Shown piece by piece: positions 29,671 to 38,006 of a stretch of 64,000 bases of DNA. The translations under genes were made by a program, and so were the position numbers. The notes beneath the pieces were generated by a model that was not told the origin of the DNA, made no database searches, and saw only the letters and a program-made list of their open reading frames with translations. The stretch is from Streptomyces liangshanensis (GTDB lineage: Bacteria > Actinomycetota > Actinomycetes > Streptomycetales > Streptomycetaceae), in NCBI RefSeq assembly GCF_011694815.1, contig NZ_CP050177.1:7571501-7635500 (forward strand), read 5' to 3'. The first letter of the stretch is position 1; each line of letters opens with the position of its first letter.

Positions 29671-30942
29671 TCAGTCGGCCGTACCGCCACGCACGGCCGG
29701 AGCGGCGGTGAGGGGCGCGCCCGCCGGGGTCGCGGTGTCCTGGGGCGTGGCCGGCTTCGGGCGCTTGCGGCGCGTCAGTGGTCGTTCGATCAGGTAGTAC
29801 GACGCCGTGGCCGCCGCGAAGGAGGCGGCGAGCGTGACGGGGGTGTGCCAGGTGTCGACGCCCAGCTCCGCCAGCAGCCGCCCGAGGGGGTAGTGCCAGA
29901 GATAGAGGGCGTAGCTCAGGTTGCGCCCGACCCAGACGAGCGGCGCGACGGACAGGATCCGGGCCAGCGGGGCGCGCGGCGACAGGTCGAGCGCCGCCAG
30001 GACCGTGGCCGTCAGGACGGCGGTGACCAGGAACCCGACCGTGTAGAGCGGGACGGTCCACGCGCCGGGGTGGGTGCTCGGGAGGTACCGGACGAGAAGC
30101 GCCAGCACCGCCAGCGCGGGCCAGGCCAGCCGCCCCGACCAGCGCCGCAGCGCCGCCAGCCGCCGGTCCTCGGCGTGCAGCCGGGCCACCACGATCGCCA
30201 GGAGCGCCCCGCCGAGCAGCTGGTCCGCCCGGGTGTCGGTGCCGTTGTAGATCCGGTGGGCCGCGGTCGGGTCCCACAGGTACCACCGCCAGAACACCGG
30301 CAGCAGGCACAGGACGGCCGCCGCGATCAGCACCGTCCTCGGCCTGACCCACCGCAGGAGCGCCACCAGGACCGGCGGCCACAGCAGGTAGAACTGCTCC
30401 TCCACCCCCAGCGACCAGGTGTGCGCGAGGAGCGAGGTGTCGCCCGAGTACGCGCCGGGCTGTCCCGCCCGCACGATGTTGACCAGGAACGTGGCGGACA
30501 GCCCGATCGAGGCCCAGGCGTCGTCGAAGCCGGGCAGCCGGGTGGTGAGGGCCAGCACCGCGCACACCGCGCACAGCGCCAGCAGGGCGGGCACCAGCCG
30601 CAGCCAGCGGCGCCGGTAGAACGGGCCCATGGCCACGGTCCCGCTCCGGGCGAACTCGGCCAGCATCAGCCGGGTGATGACAAACCCGCTGATGGTGAAG
30701 AAGACGTCCACGCCGAAGGCGCCGCCGGGCAGCAGGTCGGCGTCCAGGTGGTAGACCATGACCACCGCGACGGCGAGCGCCCGCAGGCCGTCCACCCCGT
30801 CGATCCGCCCGCCCGTCAGCGCGGAGGGGAAGCCGTGTCCGGCCCGGCGCCCGACCCGTACCGGCACCACTCCCAGGGTGCCGCCGGCGCCCGATCTGTC
30901 CGTTCCTGTCCTGGTCGCGGGGGCTGTTCGAGTGCTGTCCAC
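29671..30942 (-). CDS. Membrane O-acyltransferase (acyltransferase 3, OafA/YrhL type)
   Basis: A 423-aa polytopic membrane acyltransferase that would transfer acetyl or another acyl group to a cell-surface sugar or peptide. The N-terminal motif RIDGVDGLRALAV is the family's opening; the probable active His lies in VMVYHLDAD. The segments GVDVFFTISGFVITRLM and HTWSLGVEEQFYLLWP are strongly conserved family hallmarks. About ten hydrophobic helices are visible, ending in a basic, Pro/Ala-rich tail. GTG 30942 is the likely start. It is upstream of the sialidase on the same strand (88 bases) and divergent from the signalling operon at 31137. Confidence 0.9.
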   Translation of the reverse strand: MDSTRTAPATRTGTDRSGAGGTLGVVPVRVGRRAGHGFPSALTGGRIDGVDGLRALAVAVVMVYHLDADLLPGGAFGVDVFFTISGFVITRLMLAEFARSGTVAMGPFYRRRWLRLVPALLALCAVCAVLALTTRLPGFDDAWASIGLSATFLVNIVRAGQPGAYSGDTSLLAHTWSLGVEEQFYLLWPPVLVALLRWVRPRTVLIAAAVLCLLPVFWRWYLWDPTAAHRIYNGTDTRADQLLGGALLAIVVARLHAEDRRLAALRRWSGRLAWPALAVLALLVRYLPSTHPGAWTVPLYTVGFLVTAVLTATVLAALDLSPRAPLARILSVAPLVWVGRNLSYALYLWHYPLGRLLAELGVDTWHTPVTLAASFAAATASYYLIERPLTRRKRPKPATPQDTATPAGAPLTAAPAVRGGTAD

Positions 30943-31136
30943 TCCCAGCCGCTGCCCACAAACCGCCCGCGCACGCGATCCTCATGGAGATCTCAGGCGG
31001 CTTCACGGAAGACTCACAAACGGCGCCGAGGGGGCCCGACGGCGTAATGTGGGGAGTCGATCACGCCGTCGGCCACGACCGGGCGGTGCTTCGCGCGGGA
31101 GCGGCCGGCCGAGCAGACCAGGGGTGGTGCGGTGTC

Positions 31137-32795
31137 ATGGTGAATCCGACGATCTTGACCGTGGACGACGATCCGGCGGTCTCCCGGGCGGTGGCCCGCG
31201 ACATCCGGCGCCGGTACGGCGACCGGTACCGCGTGGTGCGCGCCATCTCGGGAGCGGACGCCCTGGAAGCGCTGCGCGAGATGAAGCTGCGCGGCGAACA
31301 GCTCGCGATCATGCTCGCCGACTACCGCATGCCGCAGATGAACGGCCTGGAGTTCCTCGAAGCGGCGATGGACCTCTTCCCGCGGGCCCGCCGGGTGCTC
31401 CTGACGGCGTACGCGGACACCGGCGCCGCCATCGACGCGATCAACGTGGTCGATCTCGACCACTACCTCCTCAAGCCGTGGAATCCGCCGGAGGAGCACC
31501 TCTACCCGGTGATCGACACGCTGCTCGACGCCTGGCTCGCCACCCCCGACCCGACGGCCACCGAGATCCGCGTGGTGGGACACCGCTGGTCGGCCCCCTC
31601 GTTCGCGGTCCGCGACTTCCTCGCCCGGAACCTGGTCCCGTACCGCTGGCTCCAGGCGGACGAGCCCGAGGGCGCGCGGCTCCTGACCGCCGCCGGGGCC
31701 ACCGCCGCCGACGTGCCGCTGGTCGTCACGTCCGACGGCACCTCGCTGGTGGCGCCCGCCGACGGGGAGCTGGCCGCGCACGTGGGCCTGAGCACGATGC
31801 CCACGTCCGACTTCTACGACCTGGTCGTCGTGGGCGGCGGCCCGGCCGGACTGGGAGCCGCCGTCTACGGCGCCTCCGAGGGGCTGCGTACGGTCCTGGT
31901 CGAGCGCGCCGCGACCGGCGGCCAGGCCGGCCAGAGCAGCCGCATCGAGAACTACCTCGGCTTCCCCGACGGGGTGTCGGGGTCGCAGCTCACCGACCGG
32001 GCCCGCCGCCAGGCGCTCAAGTTCGGCGCCGAGATCCTCAGCACCCGCGAGGTGACCGGCATGGAGGCCGCCGGGTCCGGCCGGGTGCTGCACTTCGGCG
32101 AGGGCGCCTCCATCACCGCGCACACGGTCGTCCTGGCGACCGGCGTCTCGTACCGCAGGCTCGACGCGCCCGGCCTGGAGGAGTTCGCCGGCGCGGGCGT
32201 CTTCTACGGGGCCGCCGTCACCGAGGCGCCCACCTGCCAGGGCGAGGAGGTCTACATGGTCGGCGGCGCCAATTCCGCGGGCCAGGCGGCCGTCCACTTC
32301 TCGCGCTACGCGGACCGGGTCCACATGCTGGTACGAGGCGGCGACCTGAGACGCTCGATGTCCAGCTACCTCATCGACCAGATCGAGGCCATCGACAACA
32401 TCGTCCTGCACCCGTGGACGGAGGTCGTCGACGGCAAGGGCGACGGCCACCTCCAGCAGCTGACGCTCCGCGACACCCGGTCGGGCGCGACCGACACCGT
32501 CAGCACGTCCTGGCTCTTCGTCTTCATCGGCGCCGAGCCGCGCACCGAGTGGCTCGACGGCGTCGTCGTCCGCGACGAGCTGGGCTTCGTGGTCACGGGA
32601 CCCGACCTGATCGCGGGCGGGCAGCGCCCCGCCGACTGGACGCTGCCCCGGGACCCGTACCACCTGGAATGCAGCATTCCAGGGGTCTTCGCCGCCGGTG
32701 ACGTCCGCGCGGCGTCCCTCAAGCGCGTCGCGTCCGCCGTGGGTGACGGCGCGATGGCCATCTCGCTGGTCCACCGCTACATGGAGGCACAGTGA
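31137..32795 (+). CDS. Response regulator receiver fused to thioredoxin-reductase-like flavoprotein
   Basis: A 552-aa two-domain cytoplasmic protein. Residues 1-130 form a receiver domain with the acidic pair at 10-12, the phospho-acceptor Asp62 (LADYRMPQMNG) and the conserved Lys in LLKPW. A thioredoxin-like linker region comes next. From about residue 225 there is an FAD/NAD(P)H-binding TrxR-like half with GGGPAGLGAA and GGANSAGQAA. The CxxC redox pair of true thioredoxin reductases is missing: the region reads FYGAAVTEAPTC. It may therefore sense or oxidise NAD(P)H rather than reduce thioredoxin. ATG 31137 is chosen because the receiver starts at once. The stop overlaps the kinase start (GTGA), implying co-translation and a partnership. 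Confidence 0.88.
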   Translation: MVNPTILTVDDDPAVSRAVARDIRRRYGDRYRVVRAISGADALEALREMKLRGEQLAIMLADYRMPQMNGLEFLEAAMDLFPRARRVLLTAYADTGAAIDAINVVDLDHYLLKPWNPPEEHLYPVIDTLLDAWLATPDPTATEIRVVGHRWSAPSFAVRDFLARNLVPYRWLQADEPEGARLLTAAGATAADVPLVVTSDGTSLVAPADGELAAHVGLSTMPTSDFYDLVVVGGGPAGLGAAVYGASEGLRTVLVERAATGGQAGQSSRIENYLGFPDGVSGSQLTDRARRQALKFGAEILSTREVTGMEAAGSGRVLHFGEGASITAHTVVLATGVSYRRLDAPGLEEFAGAGVFYGAAVTEAPTCQGEEVYMVGGANSAGQAAVHFSRYADRVHMLVRGGDLRRSMSSYLIDQIEAIDNIVLHPWTEVVDGKGDGHLQQLTLRDTRSGATDTVSTSWLFVFIGAEPRTEWLDGVVVRDELGFVVTGPDLIAGGQRPADWTLPRDPYHLECSIPGVFAAGDVRAASLKRVASAVGDGAMAISLVHRYMEAQ

Positions 32796-34285
32796 CCTCT
32801 TCGACTTCTTCCGAGCATTCCCCCGACGAACCGGGCGGTGGCCCCGCCGAGCGGCTGAGCCCGGCGGAACTGCGCACGCTCTTCCTCTTCGAGGCCCTCG
32901 ACGACCGGCAGCTGGCCTGGCTCTCCGAGCGGGGCCGGGTGGAGCGGCGGGACGGCGGCACCGCCGTCTACACCGAAGGCGAGCCCGCCACCTGCTTCTT
33001 CGTCCTGCTGAGCGGCGCGATCACCCTCAACCGGCGGCTGCACGGCGACGACATCGAGGTCACCAGGACCGACCAGCGCGGCGTCTACAGCGGCGCCATG
33101 CAGGCCTACCTCGGCGACCGCGTCGACCAGGTGTACGGCAACACCCTGCGGGCCGTGAGCGACGTGGAGCTGTTCGTCCTGTCGGCGGACGACTTCACCA
33201 CCGCGATCCGGACCTGGTTCCCGATGGCGCTCCACCTGCTGGAGGGCCTGTTCTTCGGCTCCCGCGCGGCCAACATGATCGTGGGGGAGCGGGAGCGGCT
33301 GGTCGCCCTCGGGTCGCTGTCCGCCGGCCTCACCCATGAGCTCAACAACCCGGCCGCGGCGGCCGTGCGGGCCACCGAGGCGCTGCGCGAGCGCGTGGCG
33401 GGGATGCGCCACAAGCTGGCCATGATCGCCGACGGGCGGCTGGACGGTACGCGGCTGCGCGGCCTGGTCGAGCTCCAGGACGCCGCCGTCAAGCAGGCCG
33501 CCGCCGCGACCCCGCTGTCCGCGCTCGCCGCGGCCGACGCGGAGGACGCCCTCGGCGACTGGCTCGACGAACAGGGCGTCAGCAGCGCGTGGGACCTGGC
33601 GCCCGCGCTGGTCGCCGGCGGCATCGGGGTGCCCTGGCTGGCCACGGTCGCCGACGCGGTCGGCGCCGAGCACCTGGAGTCGGCGGTGCGCTGGCTCGCG
33701 TACACCATCGACGCCGAGCTGCTGATGGGCGAGATCGACGACGCGGTGACCCGCGTCTCCGACCTGGTCGGGGCGGCGAAGCAGTACTCCCAGCTGGACC
33801 GGGCGCCCCAGCAGCCCGTCGACGTGCACACCCTGCTCGACGCCACGCTGACCATGCTGCGCGCGAAGATCCCGAGCGAGGTACGGGTGGTCAAGGAGTA
33901 CGACCGCGACCTGCCGCCCGTGCCCGCCTTCGGCGCCGAGCTGAACCAGGTGTGGACCAACCTCATCGACAACGCCGTGTACGCGATGGGCGGGCGCGGC
34001 ACCCTCACCCTGCGCACGTGGGGCGAGGTCGACCGGCTGATCGTGGAGATCGGCGACACGGGGTCCGGGATCCCCGACGAGGTGCGGCCGCGGATCTTCG
34101 AGCCGTTCTTCTCCACCAAGGCGGTGGGTGAGGGAACGGGCCTCGGGCTGGACATCTCGTACCGCATCGTGGTCAACAAGCACCACGGCGACATCCGGGT
34201 GGACTCGCGGCCGGGGGACACCCGGTTCCAGATCTGCCTGCCGATGACCGCCGACCCCGACTGGGACACCTCGGCGTCCCGGTGA
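32792..34285 (+). CDS. Histidine kinase with N-terminal cyclic-nucleotide-binding (Crp-like) domain
   Basis: A 497-aa soluble sensor kinase. Residues 30-150 form a cNMP-binding beta-roll of the Crp/Fnr family. The kinase core has its H box at about residue 183 (GLTHELNNPAAAA), the N box QVWTNLIDNAVYA, the G1 box GDTGSGIP and the G2 box GTGLGL. There is no membrane segment, so it senses a cytoplasmic signal. The cNMP pocket lacks an obvious RxAT-type phosphate cassette, so the ligand may not be cAMP. The gene overlaps the receiver/flavoprotein gene upstream and the GNAT gene downstream by 4 bases each, so the three are one translational unit. Confidence 0.9.
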   Translation: MTSSTSSEHSPDEPGGGPAERLSPAELRTLFLFEALDDRQLAWLSERGRVERRDGGTAVYTEGEPATCFFVLLSGAITLNRRLHGDDIEVTRTDQRGVYSGAMQAYLGDRVDQVYGNTLRAVSDVELFVLSADDFTTAIRTWFPMALHLLEGLFFGSRAANMIVGERERLVALGSLSAGLTHELNNPAAAAVRATEALRERVAGMRHKLAMIADGRLDGTRLRGLVELQDAAVKQAAAATPLSALAAADAEDALGDWLDEQGVSSAWDLAPALVAGGIGVPWLATVADAVGAEHLESAVRWLAYTIDAELLMGEIDDAVTRVSDLVGAAKQYSQLDRAPQQPVDVHTLLDATLTMLRAKIPSEVRVVKEYDRDLPPVPAFGAELNQVWTNLIDNAVYAMGGRGTLTLRTWGEVDRLIVEIGDTGSGIPDEVRPRIFEPFFSTKAVGEGTGLGLDISYRIVVNKHHGDIRVDSRPGDTRFQICLPMTADPDWDTSASR

Positions 34286-34791
34286 CGCGGACCGGGAGGG
34301 CGGGCCCCGTGCGGGGCGGCGACGCCGTGCGGGTCAGGCGGGCGACCGTGCGGGACGCCCGGCGGCTCACCCGGATCGTGCGCTCCTCGGGGGCGTACGA
34401 GGGTCCGTACGCGCCGATGATCGCCGGGTACCGGATCGGCCCCGACTACATCGAGGCGCACGAGGTCTTCGTGGCGGAGGAGGCAGGGGAGGCGGGGAAG
34501 CCGGGGACGCCGGGGCGGGTGCTCGGGTTCTACGCCCTGCTGCTCACCGCCGCCGAACTGGACCTGATGTTCGTCGCCGACGATGCCCAGGGGCGCGGCG
34601 TCGGCCGCCTGCTGGTCGCGCACCTGACGGACCGGGCGCGCGGGGCGGGTCTGAGCGCGGTACGGATCGTGTCGCACCCGCCGTCCGAGGGCTTCTACCT
34701 CAGCGTGGGCGCCCGGCGGACCGGCACCGAGTACGCGCGGCCGCCGGCCGTGATGTGGGACCGCCCCGAGATGATCCTTCCGGTCGCGTGA
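34282..34791 (+). CDS. GNAT N-acetyltransferase
   Basis: A 169-aa acetyltransferase. The conserved acetyl-CoA loop is DDAQGRGVGRLLV around residues 94-106, preceded by the beta strand ELDLMFV. GTG 34282 overlaps the kinase stop, which argues for this start and for coupling to the signalling operon. A start about 13 codons further on would give a more standard N terminus. Its place in the operon suggests acetylation of an operon partner or of a target of the pathway, but that is inference. Confidence 0.85.
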   Translation: MTRTGRAGPVRGGDAVRVRRATVRDARRLTRIVRSSGAYEGPYAPMIAGYRIGPDYIEAHEVFVAEEAGEAGKPGTPGRVLGFYALLLTAAELDLMFVADDAQGRGVGRLLVAHLTDRARGAGLSAVRIVSHPPSEGFYLSVGARRTGTEYARPPAVMWDRPEMILPVA

Positions 34792-34876
34792 CGGACCCGC
34801 GGACAGACTCCTGAACGCGGCGTGGCGCAACTCCCCGGACCTGCGGCCGAGTTCGCCCGGACTGCGTTCGGAAGTA

Positions 34877-34890
34877 TTGGTCCATACCAA
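34877..34890. promoter_or_regulatory. Palindrome resembling DasR/chitinase-type operator
   Basis: TTGGTCCATACCAA has 5-bp arms around a 4-base centre and ends 4 bases before the -35 box of the candidate promoter. Its core TGGTCCATACCA agrees at 10 of 12 positions with TGGTCTAGACCA, the core of DasR sites, and with the TGGTCCAGACCT repeats of Streptomyces chitinase promoters. Confidence 0.5.
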
Positions 34891-34894
34891 GGCC

Positions 34895-34923
34895 TTGACA
34901 TGGGATGGGTTCACTTCTTAAAT
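34895..34923 (+). promoter_or_regulatory. Candidate promoter of the ThuA/ricin gene
   Basis: A perfect TTGACA (34895-34900) is followed after 17 bases by TTAAAT (34918-34923). It would give a leader of about 130 bases before the ATG at 35062. Confidence 0.5.
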
Positions 34924-35061
34924 CACGAGCGAGCCGTGCCGCCCTGTCCTGGGCGGCGCATCCCCCGGCCCTCGTGCCCGCACGCACCTGTCATATACAT
35001 GATAGGTAGCTTCCGGCGCGAGATCACCCCCCATGTCCGCAGAAGAAGGGATCATCCCCGG

Positions 35062-36366
35062 ATGACCACAGACAGGGTCCGCGCGAGAAGCGTCGGTGTC
35101 CGACTCCTCGCGCTCCTCGCCGTACTGCTCGGACTCACCGCCGCCCCCGCCGCCCACGGAGCCGAACAGAAGGCCGCCGCGGCCCCCTACAAGGTGCTGG
35201 CGTTCTACAACGGCACCTGGGACGACGCGCACATCAGCTTCGTACGGGAGGCCAACACCTGGTTCCCCCAGCAGGCCGCCGCCAACAACTTCACGTACAC
35301 GGCGACCAACGACTGGAACCGGCTGAACAGCATCACCAAGGACCAGTACCAGGTGGTCCTGTTCCTGGACGACGCGCCGCAGACCGCGTCCCAGCGGACC
35401 GGGTTCGAACGGTACATGCGCAACGGCGGCGCCTGGATGGGCTTCCACGTCTCCGCGTTCACCACCAACGCGGGCGCCTGGTCCTGGTACTACAACGACT
35501 TCCTCGGCTCCGGGAACTTCAAGTCCAACACCTGGGGACCCACCACGGCGACCATCAAGGTCGACGACCGGACCCACCCCACCACCGTCGGCCTGCCCGG
35601 CACCTTCACCTCCTCGGTCAGCGAGTGGTACAGCTGGACCAACAACCTGCGGACCCGCCCGGGCATCAAGGTCCTCTCCTCGGTCGACCCGGTCAGCTTC
35701 CCGCTCGGCACGGACCCCAACCAGTCCTGGTACAGCGGCGACTACCCGATCACCTGGACGAACACCAACTACAAGATGATCTACGCCAACTTCGGGCACA
35801 ACGCCATGAACTACAGCACGGGTCAGACCCTGTCCTCCACGTTCGGCAGCGCCACCCAGAACCGCTTCGTGCTCGACAGCCTCAAGTGGCTCGGCACGGG
35901 CGAGGGCGGCACGACCACCCCGCCGGGACCGATCGACGAGAACGCCTGGTACTCCCTCGTCAACAGCGGTAACAACCTCTGCGTCGACGCCCGCGCCGCG
36001 GCCACCGCCAACGGCACCGTCATCCAGCAGTACACCTGCAACAGCACCCTGGCCCAGCAGTACCAGGTCCGCGCCACCGACGGCGGGTTCTCCCGCATCG
36101 GCCCGCGCGCCAACGCCGCCCAGGCCATCGACGTCACCAACGTGTCGACCGCCGACAACGCCCCGCTCCAGCTGTGGAGTTACAGCGGCGGCACCAACCA
36201 GCAGTGGCAGGCCGTCGCCGAGACCGGCGGCCGCTTCCACTTCACCGCCCGGCACAGCGGCAAGTGCCTGAGCGCTCCCGACACCGCCACCATCGGGACC
36301 GGTCTGGTCCAGCGCGCCTGCAACGGATCGGCCGCCCAGTCGTTCCAGCTCGTCCAGCAGCCGTAG
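35062..36366 (+). CDS. Secreted ThuA-like protein with C-terminal ricin-type lectin domain
   Basis: A 434-aa exported protein. A signal peptide occupies residues 1-33 (basic start, Leu-rich core, AHGA). Residues 40-290 form a ThuA-like class I glutamine-amidotransferase-fold domain, with MRNGGAWMGFHVSAF where the family has GGG-V-G-H. A Gly/Thr/Pro linker leads to a ricin beta-trefoil (about residues 305-434) with three QxW-like repeats (QQYQV, NQQWQA, AQSFQL) and paired cysteines (NLCVDA, GKCLSA). It probably binds a polysaccharide. ThuA-type enzyme activity is unproven. ATG 35062 is the start that reveals the signal peptide. Confidence 0.85.
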   Translation: MTTDRVRARSVGVRLLALLAVLLGLTAAPAAHGAEQKAAAAPYKVLAFYNGTWDDAHISFVREANTWFPQQAAANNFTYTATNDWNRLNSITKDQYQVVLFLDDAPQTASQRTGFERYMRNGGAWMGFHVSAFTTNAGAWSWYYNDFLGSGNFKSNTWGPTTATIKVDDRTHPTTVGLPGTFTSSVSEWYSWTNNLRTRPGIKVLSSVDPVSFPLGTDPNQSWYSGDYPITWTNTNYKMIYANFGHNAMNYSTGQTLSSTFGSATQNRFVLDSLKWLGTGEGGTTTPPGPIDENAWYSLVNSGNNLCVDARAAATANGTVIQQYTCNSTLAQQYQVRATDGGFSRIGPRANAAQAIDVTNVSTADNAPLQLWSYSGGTNQQWQAVAETGGRFHFTARHSGKCLSAPDTATIGTGLVQRACNGSAAQSFQLVQQP

Positions 36367-36379
36367 CACACCGCACCCC

Positions 36380-36418
36380 TCACGTCCCCGGACCGCTCCG
36401 CGCGGCCCGGGGACGTGA
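36380..36418 (+). terminator. Terminator hairpin after ThuA/ricin gene
   Basis: A 12-bp perfect stem (TCACGTCCCCGG with its complement) and a 15-base loop lie 14 bases after the stop codon. Confidence 0.7.
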
Positions 36419-36573
36419 CGGCGGTACGGATGACTCCATCCGGGCCCATCTGCCCGCCCGCGCGGTGTCGGCGCCGCGCTCGCCCGCCCCGGTGGGGCAG
36501 GTTGCCACTGAGCGCCCGCGCCGGCCCGGCACCGGACCGCTCGCGAGGCGGTCCAACCGGAGGCGGAGGTCGG

Positions 36574-37317
36574 GTGACGACGCAGGCGCGGACCGGCCCG
36601 CTCGCCCCCCGGCGCGGGGGCACCGCACCGTCCGCCACGGTGGTCACCCTGACACTCGTCACCGGCGCGGTCGACACCCTGAGCTTCATGGCCCTCGGCG
36701 ACGTCTTCACCAGCGTGATGACCGCCAACCTCGCCCTGCTCGGCCTCTCCGTGGGATCCGACGACCTCACCCTCACCGGACACGTCGCCGTGGCCCTGGC
36801 CGGGTACACCTGCGGCGTCCTCCTCGGCAGCCGCCTCTCCGCCCCCGGGAAGCCCGCGCAGGCGCCCCAGCGGGCCGCCCTGGCCGTCGAGACCTTGCTC
36901 TTCTGCGGGTTCCTGGCCGGCTGGATCGCCGTGGACGGCAGACCCGCCGGAGGGGCCGAGATGGGGCTCCTGGCCACCGCGGCCGTGGCCATGGGCTGCC
37001 AGAGCGGCATGGTCCGCGTCGTCGGCACCCCGACCATGTCCACCACCTACCTGACCGGCACGCTCACCGGCATCCTCGCCGAACTCGCCACGAAGGGACG
37101 GCTCCAGCGGGCGAACGTGGTCCTGATCGCCGTGCTGCCCGTGGGCGCCGTCCTCAGCGCGATCCTGGTCACCTGGGCCCGCGTCTACGCGCCGGTGCTG
37201 CCCGCCGGCCTGCTCCTGGGCGCGACGCTGCTCTCCTTCGTACCCCCGGGGGAGTCCCTGCCGGAAGCGCACTCCCCGGCCGGCCCCGCCGCCGGGTCTG
37301 GGAAGGTGGACCCATGA
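36574..37317 (+). CDS. DUF1275 (YoaK) membrane protein
   Basis: A 247-aa polytopic membrane protein of the YoaK/DUF1275 family, whose transport or other function is not established. The family signature is at the N terminus: VTGAVDTLSFMALGDVFTSVMTANL, interrupted here only for length, spanning about residues 28-52. A second conserved part is VAMGCQSGMVRV ... TYLTGTLTG. About six hydrophobic helices are visible. GTG 36574 is preceded by a doubled GGAGG. The stop overlaps the ATG of the deformylase gene (ATGA), so the two are coupled. Confidence 0.88.
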   Translation: MTTQARTGPLAPRRGGTAPSATVVTLTLVTGAVDTLSFMALGDVFTSVMTANLALLGLSVGSDDLTLTGHVAVALAGYTCGVLLGSRLSAPGKPAQAPQRAALAVETLLFCGFLAGWIAVDGRPAGGAEMGLLATAAVAMGCQSGMVRVVGTPTMSTTYLTGTLTGILAELATKGRLQRANVVLIAVLPVGAVLSAILVTWARVYAPVLPAGLLLGATLLSFVPPGESLPEAHSPAGPAAGSGKVDP

Positions 37318-37976
37318 TCGACACCACACTGACCGAACTCGTCGACGGACTCCTCGACGGCCCCCTGCCGCTGCCCCTCGTCCACGTCGGCGACCCGGTG
37401 CTGCGCCGCCCCGCCGCACCGTACGAAGGACAGCTCGGCGACGCCCGGCTCCAGCGCCTCGTCGACGCGATGCGCGCCACGATGCACGCCGCCCCCGGCG
37501 TCGGCGTGGCGGCGCCCCAGGTCGGGATCCCGCTGCGGATCGCCGTCGTCGAGGACCCCGCCGAGGTGCCGGAGGAGGTCGGCCGCGCCCGGGGGCGGGT
37601 GCCGCAGCCCTTCCGCGTCCTGGTCAATCCGTCGTACGAACCCGTCGGCGACCGGCGCGTCGGCTTCTACGAGGGCTGCCTCAGCGTCCCCGGTCTCCAG
37701 GCCGTCGTCGCCCGCGCCGCGACGGTCAGGCTGCGCGGACAGGACGAGACGGGGCGGGAGTTCGACGAGGAGTTCTCGGGGTGGCCGGCCAGGATCGTCC
37801 AGCACGAGACGGACCACCTCGGCGGCACGCTCTATCTCGACCTCGCCGAGACCCGCTCCTTCTCCACCACCCCGCACATGATCGACCGCTGGTCGCAGCC
37901 GACGCCCGAAGCGGCCGCGAGGGACCTCGGATTCACCCTGCCCGGCGACGGCGACGGCGACGGCGCCCGCGGCTGA
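37314..37976 (+). CDS. def: Peptide deformylase
   Basis: A 220-aa metalloenzyme that removes the formyl group from nascent proteins. All three motifs are present: GVGVAAPQ near residues 62-69, EGCLS with the metal Cys, and QHETDHLGG supplying both His ligands and the catalytic Glu. The length is slightly above the 180-200 aa of typical deformylases because of N- and C-terminal extensions. Streptomyces usually have several def copies, and an extra one near a biosynthetic gene can give resistance to deformylase inhibitors, but no such cluster is next to it. Translation is coupled to the upstream DUF1275 gene. Confidence 0.93.
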   Translation: MIDTTLTELVDGLLDGPLPLPLVHVGDPVLRRPAAPYEGQLGDARLQRLVDAMRATMHAAPGVGVAAPQVGIPLRIAVVEDPAEVPEEVGRARGRVPQPFRVLVNPSYEPVGDRRVGFYEGCLSVPGLQAVVARAATVRLRGQDETGREFDEEFSGWPARIVQHETDHLGGTLYLDLAETRSFSTTPHMIDRWSQPTPEAAARDLGFTLPGDGDGDGARG

Positions 37977-38006
37977 GGCTGAGGCCGGCGAGCGCCCCTC
38001 CCGTCC

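Noticed and set aside
36174-37313. Long N-terminal extension of peptide deformylase
   Set aside because: It lies in another frame over the DUF1275 gene, and the deformylase has a good start at 37314 coupled by ATGA.
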